NCBI GenBank assembly: GCA_036435485.1
Contig: CM071597.1
Coordinates: 9,541,881 to 9,605,880, forward strand
Length of the DNA stretch: 64,000 bases
Direction: 5' to 3'
From: Saposhnikovia divaricata
Taxonomy: Eukaryota; Streptophyta; Magnoliopsida; Apiales; Apiaceae
Shown here: positions 47,180 through 59,084 of the stretch, piece by piece
How the letters are laid out: each line of letters opens with the position of its first letter
How positions within the stretch are numbered: position 1 is the first letter of the stretch
Position numbers and translations under genes: made by a program
Notes under the pieces: generated by a model
What the model saw: only the letters and a program-made list of their open reading frames with translations
What the model was told of the DNA's origin: nothing
Database searches by the model: none

Positions 47180-47816
47180 TCATGATGAACACTCGAACGG
47201 GATCAAGGCAAACACCACTCAATAATACTCGAACGAGGACAAAGGTATCTCCACGAACTATACTATTGTCCCCTCCATCAACCAACTTAGGACAAATCCA
47301 TTATTTTAAAAAAATAATGTTAAGGATTCCGAAATGATTCTTAAAATTATTTTCAAATATTATGTGTCGTATTATGATTTACGAAACAGATATGTCATAT
47401 ATGGTTTATTATTCTTAAAAAATTTCATTCAATTAAATTATGTCAATTATGTAGGTAATAATTTCGGGAATTCTAACAATTCTTACTGTAAAAACAATCA
47501 TTTATGACTCAAAATTAAATGAAAAAAATTGTATAATATTATTTTGACAAAATTTTTGAATTACTAGAAAATCATTCCTGAATTTATAAGTTTGATGGGT
47601 ATGGTAGTGTTTTTTGGTAACTTTTAAAAATTCCATGTCCATTTTTTATTCCACCACACCCATTTTTTTAAAATTTCATTGTACATATGTAAATTATTAA
47701 ATTATATTATAAATATTGATCAATTATCATTAAAATAAGTCTAAGATAACTGTACATCTCTCCAAGAACCGATCTAGTCATAATTTACAAAAATGATTCT
47801 GGCCAAGACAAATAAT
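47180..47816. other. AT-rich DNA, no gene seen
   Basis: Nothing recognisable lies between the Helitron-like end and the Tat-like element. CCTAG at 47817-47821 is the left target duplication of that element. Confidence 0.5.
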
Positions 47817-47821
47817 CCTAG

Positions 47822-48190
47822 TGTTACGACTGAATTTCCACCGGGTCGGTCCTCGGATTGATCCTGCAAAATGAGAAGAATGCGAGGGATTGTCCCCCCG
47901 ATTCACCTCCGGTGTGAGAATGAATAAGTCGTATTTTGTATAGAGTACTTTGAACGTAAAGAAAATGTGTGTAATGAATTGTGAGCATATATCCTCTCCT
48001 ATGGATTAGAGTATATATTTATACCTTAGGAATTATGTCCGTTACCTCAAGAGGGTCCCATAAGCATCATTATGTTTTCCACCACCGAAAGTGAATGAAG
48101 ACCGTTTAAGAAAGAGGAGACCGTTTGAGCATTTGGGCTTCACTTATTGGGCCTTTGGTCCGGCCCATCATAGATAAATGGCTTCCAACA
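47822..48190 (-). repeat. 3' LTR of the Tat-like element (369 bp)
   Basis: It pairs with 57324-57692 at equal length, with TG...CA ends (TGTTACGACT...CTTCCAACA). A TATAAATA box on the minus strand lies at about 48016-48023. Confidence 0.95.
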
Positions 48191-49013
48191 TGTCCTTAGG
48201 CTTCGTTCGGAGATGTTTTTGGGACGAAGACTAAAGAATCCATGTTTTCATTTGGCACATTCCGTTCGGTCGCATTGTTGAATTGATCTGAGCATTCATT
48301 CGGTTGTATGGCGATGGACAAGGTCGAGATGTCCCTTGGGGAACCGCTTTACTTTATGAGGGACAGCTGTCTGTTTTCGAGATTCACGCCTCAATCCTGG
48401 CCGTTGAATCCGAAAGATCATTTCATTCCAAGCGTCACATCCTTTTTTGTTTTAAAAACCCACGCGACCCATATCCCTCTCTTTTTATGCACACGTTACT
48501 TCTCAAAAGTTTTCCAAACAAAGTCTGTTCTAAAGATAACCTCTATCAACGATTGGAACCGTCGTTTCTTCTCCGGAAAGCTTGAGTTCTCCGACTTCGT
48601 TGGAGGCCCACGTACGAGAATTCTACCCTCAAGAGTACGAACTTCTCGAGAATCTTCGAACAAGTAAGCTTTTCTTTGTCCCTTTTTTATGACATCCATT
48701 GTATATATCTGTATGTATATGTATGTATATGCATGCTTTTCCTGCGTTTTCTTGGGCAAAAGAGGGGCCTGATTTTCGTTTTCCTTGAATCTTTTAGTCT
48801 TCGAAAAGCTTTCCATAGGGTTTGGGAGATTGATCAGAATTCGATTTGGGGCTAAGATGATTTTTGAGCGACTCGTTTGAGTCGCTTTTACCTTTATTGA
48901 TTTTTTAATTTTTAATCACGTTTCGGGATGTGGGACACCTTTGACCGGTCCTGGCCCACTGTACTCGGTTTTCTTTTTCTTGTTAAATTATTTTCTTAAT
49001 TCTGCCCGAGTAC
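48191..49013. other. Region upstream of the antisense gene
   Basis: No convincing gene. A 119-codon frame at 48308-48667 and an overlapping frame lack recognisable domains. A GTATGTATAT-type simple repeat lies at about 48700-48735. The promoter of the antisense gene would lie here. Confidence 0.45.
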
Positions 49014-50888
49014 ATGGCTAATCTCTATATTTCCGAATGCAGGGATATGGATCGGTCGACCGAAGGCGCGGGTCCTTCGGAAGTGTCTCCTTTCAGCAAT
49101 GCCGAAGAGTTTCCGGCGGCCAACCATCGGTCGACGCTGACCGAGAATGTGATCGCCAAGTTTTCTTCGGAATATGTCGTGGAGAAGCATGTTTGGTATT
49201 TTTACACTCCAAGGAGGAACGACAGGATTTGGCACAACCCCGAAGTCCCGGCGGCGTACGGAGGAGGTCGAGACACGGGTATTTCTGAAGCTGCGTTTAA
49301 GTGCGGATTCCGTCTGCCGATGCTATGCATTTTAAAGAGTATCCTCAAACAGACAGGGATAACTATCGGTCAGTTGGACCCGAACAGCTTCATTCATATC
49401 AATGTCTTTCAAGCTCGGTGCTTGGCTGTGAAGATGATACCAAGGACCAATCTCTTTTGGCATCACTTCGAGTTTCGACGGAATTCGAAGAGTAATGGCT
49501 TCTACACTATCGCTCGTCGGGTCGGTAGGGTGGATTGGGCGTTTACGAATTCTAGCAACAAAGAGACCCATATGAAGTGGGCTTTCGTCTCCGGCCCCAG
49601 GATGGAAAAGTTTGGTGTTTGGAAGGATGTCGATCCTTCAAGACTGGAGTTTCGTACCACGCTTTCGGATGCGGACAAACATGATTATCGCCTGCTCTGT
49701 CGTCTGGATATGGATAAAGTTCCAATGTCGATCAGTCGGGATAATGACTCGTTGGTTGGTCTTTGGGGTAGTGGTAACATTCTCTTGTCTTTCTGTTTTT
49801 TCATATTGCGTACTTGTTTCTTGTGATAAGCATTTCTCCGTATTTTATCCAAATACCTCTGCTTGTGGTCGTTCGGTTATTTATGCCTTAACATTTTTCT
49901 TTGTTTTACGCAGTGTCTTCCCACGATGAGATCATTGAAAGGAAGCGTAGAAAGGCGGCTGACCTTGCTGCAGCAGCTCTGGCGGCTGAAGCTAATAGGG
50001 AGGCCAATGAGGCGCGGGATTCGGTGATTGACGAAGGGGAGAGAGCTTTAGTGAAGGTTCCCCCGACCTCAACTCCACTTCAAGGGTCAGAGCTGAGGGA
50101 TGTCGATCCTGTCATTCCGAATGAACCTAGGAAGAGGGTTCGATCGGGTGATTCAGGTTTGAAAGTGTATGCTCCTCAATGGGGCGTCTTGGAGACCGAT
50201 AAGATTATAGTCCCAGCTCCACCGTCTTCGACCATTGTGGGCCCCGATCTATGCAGAGGTCTCGTCCTTCCGGCCGACAGACCAACTTATGATCAGGCGA
50301 CCGATCTTCAGGCTTGTACCGAGATGATGGCCCTCCTCTCCATGGTAAGTTATATTTTGTCCGTCGTTTTCATTCGTCTGTATTTCTTTGGCTTTTGATT
50401 TCTTTGCCTTTGTTTATTTCCAGGGTGCTTCTTGGTCTGCTGTGGTGACCGAGAGGGTAGAAGGGATGCAGGAAAAGCTGAAGAAGGTTGACCAGCTGGA
50501 AGCAAGAGCGGTCAAAGCTGAAGAGGACCTTCGGAATTCGTCGACCGAACTCGAGAGGGTTACGGGCCAGTCGGAGTCCTTGAAGGTAGAAAATGACTTG
50601 CTCAAGGAGAAGCTGGATGTCTTGCAGAAACGCTTGGAGTGGAGAAACAAGCAACTAAAGACCACAAGAAAGGGCTCTAGGAAGTTGCTGAAGAAGCTCG
50701 AGCGTACCGAAGAGCGGTGTTACCAGATGGGTTATGATGATGCCGTTATTAAGGCAAATGCCTTAGGCTTTGATCATACCCGGCTGATCGATACCGGGCT
50801 AGGTATCTCCGATCCAGTTGGCAGGGAGAAATCCGATCAGCCGCTGGAGGTATCTTCGGGTGAAGATCAGGAGCTTTCCGATGAGTAG
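49014..50888 (+). CDS. Antisense three-exon gene inside the Tat-like element (gypsy-transposon-associated type)
   Basis: The gene runs opposite to gag/pol. Exons: 49014-49767, 49914-50344 and 50424-50888. Both introns (146 and 79 bp) have GT..AG ends with good pyrimidine tracts, and the frame continues across both junctions, giving about 549 codons without a stop. Residues ~85-200 (FKCGFRLPMLCILKSIL, QLDPNSFIHINVFQ) resemble the plant 'putative gypsy type transposon' domain family. Exon 2 has an Ala-rich basic segment (RKRRKAADLAAAALAAEAN). Exon 3 is a long coiled coil (about 50460-50710) with an acidic end (SSGEDQELSDE). Function is unknown. It is intact while the sense genes are broken. Extra ORFs, some antisense, are known in Tat-group elements. 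Confidence 0.72.
49768..49913 (+). other. Predicted intron 1 of the antisense gene
   Basis: Donor GTAGTG after 49767 and acceptor TTTTACGCAG ending at 49913. The split codon is completed in frame (phase 1). Confidence 0.65.
50345..50423 (+). other. Predicted intron 2 of the antisense gene
   Basis: Donor GTAAGT directly after an ATG codon and acceptor TTTATTTCCAG, phase 0. Confidence 0.75.
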
Positions 50889-51019
50889 TGTAATTTTGCT
50901 TTCGATAGCCTTTGTTGTAATATTTAATATTGCCTTCGGGCCTTTTAAATCCGTCTTTATTTTGAATTATTTATCGTATAACTGTTTGCGATTTGATTCT
51001 GTCTTGGCATGGTTTTTTA

Positions 51020-51566
51020 TGCATCTCCGGCCTTTTGTTTTTGCCTTAGCATAATTTATATTTTCATGCGTCTTTGGCCTTTCGGCCTAGTATAGTTTTT
51101 CCTTTTTTATGCATCTCTGGCCTTTCGGCCTAGCATAAATTTTTCATTTTATGCATCTCTGGCCTTTCGGCCTAGCGTAAATTTTTCATTTTTATGCATC
51201 TTCGGCCTTTCGGCCTAGCATAAATTTTTCATTTTTATGCATCTTCGGCCTTTCGGCCTTTCATAAATTTTTTATTTTTATGCATCTTCGGCCTTTCGGC
51301 CTACCATAAATTTTTTTATTTTTATGCATCTTTGGCCTTTCGGCCTAGCATAAATTTTTCCTCTTTATGCATCTTTGGCCTTTCGGCCTAGCATAAAATT
51401 TTCATTTTTACGCATCTTTGGCCTTTCGGCCTAGCATAAATTTTTCCTCTTTATGCATCTTTGGCCTTTCGGCCTAGCATAGATTTTTCATTTTTACGCA
51501 TCTTTGGCCTTTCGGCCTAGCATAAATTTTTCCTTTTTATGCATCTTTGGCCTTTCGGCCTAGCAT
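51020..51566 (+). repeat. Minisatellite, about 13 units of ~42 bp
   Basis: Units follow the pattern ATGCATCTTTGGCC-TTTCGGCC-TAGCATAAATTTTTC-A/C-TTTTT. Each contains GGCCTTTCGGCC, a short self-complementary core. Units vary mainly at CTCT/CTTC/CTTT before GGCC and in the T-rich part. The array lies between the antisense gene and the end of integrase. Confidence 0.93.
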
Positions 51567-51807
51567 ATCCCCAGTATTTAAGGAGTTTGTGAATAATTAA
51601 GGTTCTTTGATCTGTTGGAAATGTATCATCCCTCCTTAATTATGTCAAAGTAGCTTAAATACTAAAACGTATGGACACGTGTTTTATTTGATCGGCCCCA
51701 AACATGGGTCCTTAATTCTGTTTATTTATTCGGGGATGAAAAATATATTTCGGCTTGATAGTAGTAGTGGAATATACATTGGAAATAATAGATGGATACG
51801 TGAAAGC

Positions 51808-52815
51808 TTACTGATAGAAGCGGCGAAGGCGTGATGCATGCCACGTGTTCTTGATGTGGCTTCCGTCCGAATGAGCTAGCTTGTATGTTCCTGGACGAAC
51901 CACTTCAATCACCACGTAAGGACCTTCCCAATTTGGCATAAGTTTGCCTTGTTTGGTCGGCATTGAAGTTGCTAGCTCTCGAAGTACTAAGTCCCCCACA
52001 CGAAAAGTTCTTTTCTTTATTCCGGAATCGTAATATTGCGCTGCCCGAAGCTGATATCTCGAATTTCTTTGGTGGGCAGCCTCTCTTTCCTCTTCGACCA
52101 GATCTATATTTGCTCGAAGCCCGTATTCGTTCGTTTCTATGTTGAACACCTGCGTTCTGTATGATTCTAGACCCACTTCGGTCGGCATAAGGGCGTCCGT
52201 GCCGAAGGCAAGCTTGAAAGGAGTTTCACCAGTAGATGATCTCGGTGTTGTTCGGAAAGCCCAAAGGACGTATGGCAACTCTTCGGCCCAGAGGCCCTTG
52301 GAATCTCCTAATCTCTTCTTAATTTCGTCGAATATGATTTTGTTGGCTGCTTCGATCGCCCCGTTCGCTTGTGGGTGGCCGACCGAGCTAAATTTTTGTT
52401 GTATTCCAAATTCGAATAAGAATTTCCGAAACTTGCTTCCAATAAATTGGGTTCCATTGTCTGACACACATATCATTGGGATGCCGAACCTCAATAGTAT
52501 TTGTTCCAACATGAACTTTTTAGCTGCCTCTTCGGTGATGGCGGAAAGTGGTCTAGCCTCCACCCATTTAGTCATGTAGTCAATGGCCACGATGCAATAT
52601 TTAGCCTGCTTAGTACTTGTGGGTAAGATGCCGACAATGTCTACCGCCCACATGGCGAAGGGAATGGGATTGAGTACCGATGTCATTTCTTCTGGGGGTT
52701 GCTTCGGAACGTTGCTGAATAACTGGCATTGCCTGCATTTTTTCGCGTAGTTCGAAGCATCCTCCCTCAAGGTTGGCCAGAAGAATCCTTGCCTAAGGAT
52801 TTTGAAGGCAAGTGA
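51808..52815 (-). pseudogene. Tat-like integrase
   Basis: The frame 52770-51808 contains a CRQCQLF zinc-site remnant, the catalytic core with aspartates in AVDIVGILP and VSDNGTQF, the glutamate in NGAIEAANK, and a C-terminal domain with PNWEGPYVV and WHASRLRRFY. The DDE triad is complete. It is cut off from the upstream frame by a TGA at 52816-52818, after the zinc-site histidines. Confidence 0.9.
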
Positions 52816-54024
52816 TCATCCGGCTAAATGTTCCCCGCAAATACCTTCGTGAATGCTCTCCAACGCTATCAATTGTTCTTCAGGGTCCAAGCATCGGAGC
52901 ATCGGTTGGGTGAACGACCTTCTAAATAGCCTTCCTCCCATAATTGAATAACTAGCGGATCGGTACTTCACTTTTTGGGCTTGTTTCCTATCGAGTGGGA
53001 GGGCATCTTTCTCTAGAAAGGCTCTGATCGGCGTCATCCAATTAATTCCTTGGTGTATTTCTAGGCATTGTTTTCTGTCTATCGAAGGTGATTTTACTTC
53101 GGTCAGGTAGATAGAACCTGTGAGGTTTTGGGTTTCTGCCGAAGCCAGTCTTGATAGGGCGTCGGCTCGGCTATTATCTTCTCTGGCCACTTGGCTTAGC
53201 TCGAACGATTCAAATATCATGGAGTTCTCGTATACCTTTGTGGAATAGGCCTTCGTTCGCGGATCCTTCTGTCCGTATTCTCCAGAGAACTGTCTGACGA
53301 CCAACATTGAATCGCTAAAAGCTCTCAATTGTTTCACTTCCAGATTTTTTGCCAAGTTTAGGCCTGCTAGTAGGGCTTCGTATTCGGCCTCGTTATTGGT
53401 TAAGGAGAAAGTGAATCTAATTGCCTGACATATCTCGAATCCTTCGGGGCTGGTTAAAATCAGGCCTGCTCCGCACTTGGATCCGGCCACAGAACCATCT
53501 ACAAATAGTTTCCATTTACCCGGAGAATGGGTCGACTGTTCTTCTAAGATCAAATCCTTCGGACTGGAGAAAGAGCATTCCACCATGAAGTCGGCGAGAG
53601 CTTGTGCCTTGACTGCCGTTCTGGGAACGAACTCTAGATCATATTCTCCTAACTCGACCGACCAGGCAACTACCCTGGTCGAAGCCTCGGGCCTGCGCAT
53701 GTTTTTCTTCAGGGGTTGGTCGGTTACTATCTGAATCGTTCGGCCTTGGAAGTAGTGCCGTAATTTTCTCGATGCCATTACCAACCCATAGGCAAATTTT
53801 TCCGCATTTGGATTCTGGTTTCGGCGTCCTTCAGTATGTGAGATACGTAGAATACTGGGTGTTGATTTCCTTCGTGCTGCTTGACCAGTACTGCTCCAAG
53901 TGTTCGGTCGTTCACAGCCAGGTATAATTGTAAGGTTTCGTTCGGCCTTGGTCTCATCAAGAGAGGAGTGTTCACCAGGTATTCCTTTATTTCCTCGAAT
54001 GCTTTTTGACAATTTGGTCCCCAA
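52816..54024 (-). pseudogene. Tat-like RNase H and second RNase H
   Basis: The first part (from about 53800) continues the retroviral-type RNase H (NAEKFAYGLVMASRKLRHYF, DQPLKKNMRRPE). The second RNase H follows with KWKLFVDGSVAGSKCGAG, NNEAEYEALLAGL, FSDSMLVV and RADALSRLAS; the four acidic positions are present. The N-terminal half of integrase linker sequence follows to a TGA at 52816-52818. The start of the listed frame before ~53800 is out of register with the RNase H frame upstream, so a frameshift lies near 53800. Confidence 0.88.
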
Positions 54025-55662
54025 TCGAAATTCTTTTTTCCCCGAAGCACCTCGAAGAATGGTAGGGCTTTTTCGGCCGACCTGGAAATGAACCTTCAGA
54101 GAGCTGCCATTCGTCCAGTTAATTTCTGAATATCTCTTATCGTCTTTGGTGCTTCCATATCCATGACGGCCTTGATTTTCTCTGGGTTCGCCTCAATTCC
54201 TCGGGCACTCACCATGTATCCGAGGAATTTTCCGCTGTTAACTCCGAACGTGCACTTGTTCGGGTTGATTCTCATATTGTTCTTTCTTAACGTTTCGAAG
54301 CATTCCTTTAGGTCGTTCGCATGATCCTGGAAGAGTGACTTTACGATCATGTCGTCGACGTAACATTCCATGCTTCGTCCTATTTGCTTTTTGAAGAGCT
54401 TGTTCACCATTTTCTGGAAAGTTGCCCCCGCGTTCTTTAATCCGAAGGGAATTTTTAAGTATGCATAAGTGCCGTTCGGGGTGATGAATGCTGTCTTCGG
54501 AATGTCCTCGGCATTCATGGCGATTTGGTGAGCCTGAAAAAGCATCCAAAAAACTGAGAATTTGATGCCCCGATGTGGCGTCTATTAGCTGATCGATGTT
54601 GGGTAGGGGATAGTGGTCTTTCGGACAATGCTTATTTAGGTCAGTGTAATCGACGCACATTCTCCACTTGTCGTTTTACTTTTTGACGACAACTACGTTC
54701 GCCAACCATTCGGGATAATCAATTTCTTCGATAAATTTGGCCTCCAGTAGTTTTTCAACTTCGGTCTGGATAACCCTTTGTCTCTCCATGGCAAAATTTC
54801 TTTTTTTCTGTTTCACAGGTTAGGTGTCAGGCTCAACGTTTAGACAGTGTTTCGCAACTGAAGGGTCTAATCCAGGCATGTCTTCGGGGTTCCAAGCGAA
54901 CACGTCGTGGAATTCCCTAATGACCGCGACAACCCTTTCCTTCAACCCTGGTTCCATTCCCTTGCCTATTTGGATCCTCTTCCCTGATTGGCCCACGTAT
55001 AATTCGACATCTTTGGTTTCGGCTGCGGGTTTGGCAATTGGGCAGGAGAGATCGGCCCCGAATTTCTTGAGTTCTATGTTCAGCATTTGGTAACTGTTTC
55101 CCGCGTCTTCATCTCTTTTCCTTTTTCGAGGTTCAACCATCTCGGCATCTTTATCCTTGTCGAGATTTTCAAGCATGATGATTCTTGCTGCTTTTTGATC
55201 GCCCTTCATTTCTCCGATCCCCTGCTCGGTAGGGAATTTTAGCTTCAAGTGCGGTATGGATGATACCGCTTGGAATAGGGATAAAACGGGCCTGCCTAGG
55301 ATGCCGATGTACGGGCTGTCTACTCGAACGACGTAAAATTTAGCTTCCTTCACCACGGTATATGGTGCTTTTCCCAGGAGTACATTCTGTCTGATGGTTC
55401 CTTCGATCGGCACCGGTTGATTACCGAAACCATATAAGGGTGCCTCGTGGCACGGTTCTAGATGTTCTCCTCCTAGATTCATTTTACAATAGGTCCTGTG
55501 GTACAGGATATTGACCGAGCTCCCTTCATCGATCAACACCTTCCAGATTTTGTTCTCTCCAATTGTCGGATTTATTACCAGGGGATCTTCGTGTGGCCAT
55601 ATGACGTCTTCATAATCATCTTCTGTAAAGGTGATCGGTAGTGGTTGCTTGGCCGTTCTTGA
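53778..55662 (-). pseudogene. Tat-like protease and reverse transcriptase, multiply broken
   Basis: Protease (55539-54820) has LIDEGSSVNILYH as active-site region and ILGRPVLSLFQA. A TAA after EPDT at about 54820 and another stop near 54675 precede the RT, which shows RMCVDYTDLNKHCPKDHYPLP, then LSFLDAFSG, a one-base shift at about 54535, and the catalytic YVDDMIVKS in the frame 54545-54096. A TGA at 54094-54096 and a shift near 53800 follow. RNase H begins in 54050-53778 (FDWGPNCQKAFEEIK). Confidence 0.88.
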
Positions 55663-57267
55663 CTAGTAAAGGCTGTATATTTGTCTGGTGTACTTCTTTC
55701 GGGCTGTCTTACTGTCCCGATCGAGTATAGTGCCGCCGAAGATCGTTCGGACTTCGCCTCTGTACTTTTCTGATCCTTCGGCTTCTCTGGGACCTTTTCT
55801 TTTCTTCGCATCGAGCTTTTCTCTTAAATCGCCCACGAACTGGGATAACTCTCCGTGCTTGATCATTTTTTCGATCAACTTCTCCAGGTGGTAGCATTCA
55901 TCTGTGTTGTGGCCCTTGTCCCGATAATACTCGCAGTACTTGTTCTCGTTTCTTTTGGATTCAGGGGTTTTTATTCGAGGTGGTCGAACGAACCCCGATT
56001 TTCCCTTAATTTCATGGAGAATCTTGGAGATGGGTGCGTTGAGGCGCGTGAACACAGTAGTATCTTTGTCTTGCCTTCGTCCTGTTATTTTAGGATCATT
56101 TGTCCTGCCTCTTACGTCGTCATGATTTCTTCGGTCGTCCCTTCGTTCGCCTCTTCTGTCATCTTTGTCATTCTTTCGGCTTTCTTTGTACCCTCCGATT
56201 GTTTCTAACTTCCTTCGGATTGCTTCTCCCCGAACGTATATGTCGTTTAGTGATTTTGGAGGAACGTCATAGAGAGACGACCGGAGCTTCTTGCCTTTTA
56301 CGGGGTCGAGTCCGGCCGAAAGGAATCCAGCAGCTTTGATCTTATCGAGGCTCGTGACCATTCCGGCTTCCTCCTTAAATCTTGCTAAGTAGTCTCCTAG
56401 GTCTTCATTCGGTCTTTATCTGCAGTGAATTAGGGCTTCAGTGTCTTTCTCCCTTCGGCATAAATGGGAGTAGTTCCTCAAGAATTTCCTTTTGATCTGT
56501 CCATAAGAATCGATCAATCGTGGTCTTAGCGAACGATACCACATGGACGCCGGTCCTTTTAGATAAGTTTTGAACATTTTGCACAACATGATATCGCAAT
56601 GCCCCATACCAGTCATGAGAGATTCGTATTTCTCACAATGGTCTTCGGGATCGCCCTTTCCGTTAAACTCGTGCATCTTTGGGAATTGCCTTCTTGGTGG
56701 TGGTCGATACTGTTCTATCTCTTCGGTCACGACAGGCTCGTGGCTAATCATCCTATCTCCGAACATAACTTTTTCTAGCCTTCGAATCCGATCGTCCGTG
56801 TGCGGACCTTCTTCATCCGAATCGGAGGAATATACAACCTTCGACTTGGTTTTCTTGGACTGCAACTCCGAGTTCCATGACTCGTCTTCGTCGTCTCTGA
56901 CCCTCTTATCCCTTTGGTCATCTTTGGGCTTCTGGCCTTCGGCCTCTAGGGCTTCTCGTAATGTTTTCTCCTGTCGTTCGATTTCTTCTCTTTGGAGTTT
57001 TAGGGCTTGTAGCTTTAACCGATCGGCCTCCCTTAGCTTGGCTTGCCTTTCTGCTTCGTTCTGGCCTTTCGCCTTCTCCGTTTCCTTTCCTTTGGCTTTC
57101 TGTTCTCTCCATTTCGCGAGCATTTCTTGTTGTTCTTCGGGAGAGGGCATATCCTCTTCTTCATTGAAATCCAGCGTTCTTTGGACGACCGGAGTTGTCC
57201 TTTGCGTGATAGGACTATTTCCGGCCACGGTGCTTTCGTTATTTCTGGGCGTTTCTTCGATTGTCAT
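55663..57267 (-). pseudogene. Tat-like Gag
   Basis: The likely start is the ATG at 57267 just inside the primer site; the longer open frame into the LTR is not used. Residues 30-150 are a Lys/Glu/Arg-rich coiled coil. The Gag domain follows (GDPEDHCEKYESLM, MCKMFKTYLKGPASMWYRSL). A TAA at about 56416 follows LIHCR. The same Gag then continues in 56361-55663 with an Arg/Asp-rich segment and a zinc-like CEYYRDKGHNTDEC. A further TAG ends the frame at 55663, just before the protease linker. Confidence 0.88.
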
Positions 57268-57303
57268 AGCTGCTGATAGATTAACACAAATTGTATCTCT
57301 ACA

Positions 57304-57321
57304 TTCCCACAGACGGCGCCA
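57304..57321 (-). promoter_or_regulatory. Tat-like primer-binding site
   Basis: The minus strand reads TGGCGCCGTCTGTGGGAA two bases after the LTR end. TGGCGCC starts are standard for plant gypsy primer sites. I do not assign the tRNA. Confidence 0.8.
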
Positions 57322-57323
57322 AA

Positions 57324-57692
57324 TGTTACGACTGAATTTCCACCGGGTCGGTCTTCGGATTGATCCTGCAAAATGAGAAGAATGCGAGGGATTGTCCCCC
57401 CAATTCACCTCGGGTGTGAGAATGAATAAGTCGTATTTTGTATAGAGTACTTTGAACGTAAAGAAAATGTGTGTAATGAATTGTGAGCATATATCCTCTC
57501 TTATGGATTAGAGTCTATATTTATACCTTAGGAATTATGTCCGTTACCTCAAGAGGGTCCCATAAGCATCATTATGTTTTCTACCACCGAAAGTGAATGA
57601 AGACCGTTTAAGAAAGAGGAGACCGTTTGAGCATTTGGGCTTCACTTATTGGGCCTTTGGTCCGGCCCATCATAGATAAATGGCTTCCAACA
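57324..57692 (-). repeat. 5' LTR of the Tat-like element (369 bp)
   Basis: About six differences from the 3' LTR by eye. CCTAG follows at 57693-57697. Confidence 0.95.
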
Positions 57693-57697
57693 CCTAG

Positions 57698-59079
57698 AAC
57701 TTTCGACTGGGGATTATAAGACGAGTCAAATTATTCATGAACTATTAAAGAATTTGATTTGTAAAATATTTGAATTCGATTTAATAATAATTAAGTCGAA
57801 CTCGATCTTGAGCTATTTTAAAAATAATTATATCAAGTTTGAGATTCAAATTACTCGGCTCGTAAGATTTACATGCCTTATCGAGTTTTTATTATTTGTT
57901 TCAAATTTTAATATGTTATAAATACATTTGTCTATGTCAACTAAACTTTTATTCTTTGCCCTTTACACACATTAGATAAATCATTTATGTAAATATACAA
58001 TATATAATTTCTATAAATAATCGAATTGAATTCAAACTGAATCGATCATGTTCGAGCTTTTTTATCAGTATAAATTGATTCAAGTTTTACTAATCAAGCT
58101 GGAACATATTAAATATTTTACGAACCGAATCTTAAAATTGAAATTGAAAATTCTATAAAAATCGAACTCGAACTCGAGCCCAAGCTCAAATTCAAATCTA
58201 AATTGTTAAGTTAACAGTTCTCCTAAAAGTTCAAGATATTAGGAGTGGGACTTATCGGGATCATGTATTTATTTTAATATCCCCTCACTCGAAAACCCAT
58301 TATTTGGGTTAAATAGTGAATCACTGGATTATTTGTGCCTTTTTGGCCCTAGCGTTCGGTCCGTTCGATTTTCAATTGATGATCTCATCCCTTTTTGGAC
58401 CTATCATAGTACAAAATTTTAATTCTAATATTTTAATAAATTAAAATATTAGAATTAGGAGAAATTCAAATATGAGATCTCACACATTCAGAACTATTAT
58501 ATCATATTAAATTAGCAATTATTCTATAAATTCAAGATATTAAGAATTGACCTTATCAAAATCATATATTTTTCTTTAACACAAACATTTTAATCACGTT
58601 CCAACTCGAACCTAGCATTTATTTGGACACAGCCCAGCTCAAATCGTTGATAACAAGATTAGAGTCGACTAGTGGTACGTTTTACGAAGAGTCCGCCCCT
58701 AATCCCTGTAATAAGAGGTAGTTTTCGACTTTTGATGGAGACAAGGCCCACATTACTTTGCCGTTACATATATTCCCGCCATTCCAAGCACCGAAAAGCA
58801 GACTCTCAACTACACGACGACTCTCCTTTTTTACGTGTCTATTGTTGTATATAACCCACCAAAATAACATCATATACCGTATGTTATGTTTCATGGCAAT
58901 GGACTAAAGAAGAAGTATTTAAATATTTTAAACTTACCAAATCAAATATTTAATATACTGATTAGGGATGGTGATGAATGAGTAGATGTAGACGTTAATT
59001 TATATTTACCCAAATATTTTTTGATTAGTGAACATATTTTCAAGTGTCTGTAAAAATTAGTCAATCCATTCAGACACTC
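57698..59079. other. AT-rich intergenic DNA with TCGA-rich degenerate repeats
   Basis: No gene. The stretch 57720-58205 has many TTCGAGCT/AACTCGAA-like phrases typical of degenerate dispersed repeats. Phrases near 58230 and 58535 (TTCAAGATATTA...) are related to each other. A perfect hairpin is listed separately. Confidence 0.45.
58421..58456. repeat. Perfect 16-bp inverted repeat with 4-base loop
   Basis: AATTCTAATATTTTAA at 58421-58436 pairs with its exact reverse complement at 58441-58456. The loop is TAAA. Confidence 0.9.
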
Positions 59080-59084
59080 TGCGT

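Larger units (their letters stand above)
47822..57692 (-). mobile_element. Tat-like Ty3/gypsy element with antisense gene
   Basis: It reads on the minus strand: 5' LTR 57324-57692, primer site 57304-57321, gag, protease, RT, RNase H plus a second RNase H, integrase, then a long 3' region holding a plus-strand gene and a minisatellite, and 3' LTR 47822-48190. TSD CCTAG is at 47817-47821 and 57693-57697. The second RNase H with a VDGS...NNEAEYEAL signature is the hallmark of the Tat/Ogre group by family knowledge. The LTRs differ at about six of 369 positions by eye. At least four stops and two frameshifts break the coding region. Confidence 0.93.

Noticed and set aside
48308..48667. 119-codon plus-strand frame upstream of the antisense gene
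   Set aside because: It could be an upstream exon, but I recognise no domain, it overlaps another open frame, and no clear donor joins it to 49014.
54820..55539. Unusual DEGSS in the Tat-like protease active-site region
   Set aside because: Variation after the catalytic Asp (DGGSS, DEGSS) is common in this element group as far as I know, so I do not count it as a lesion.
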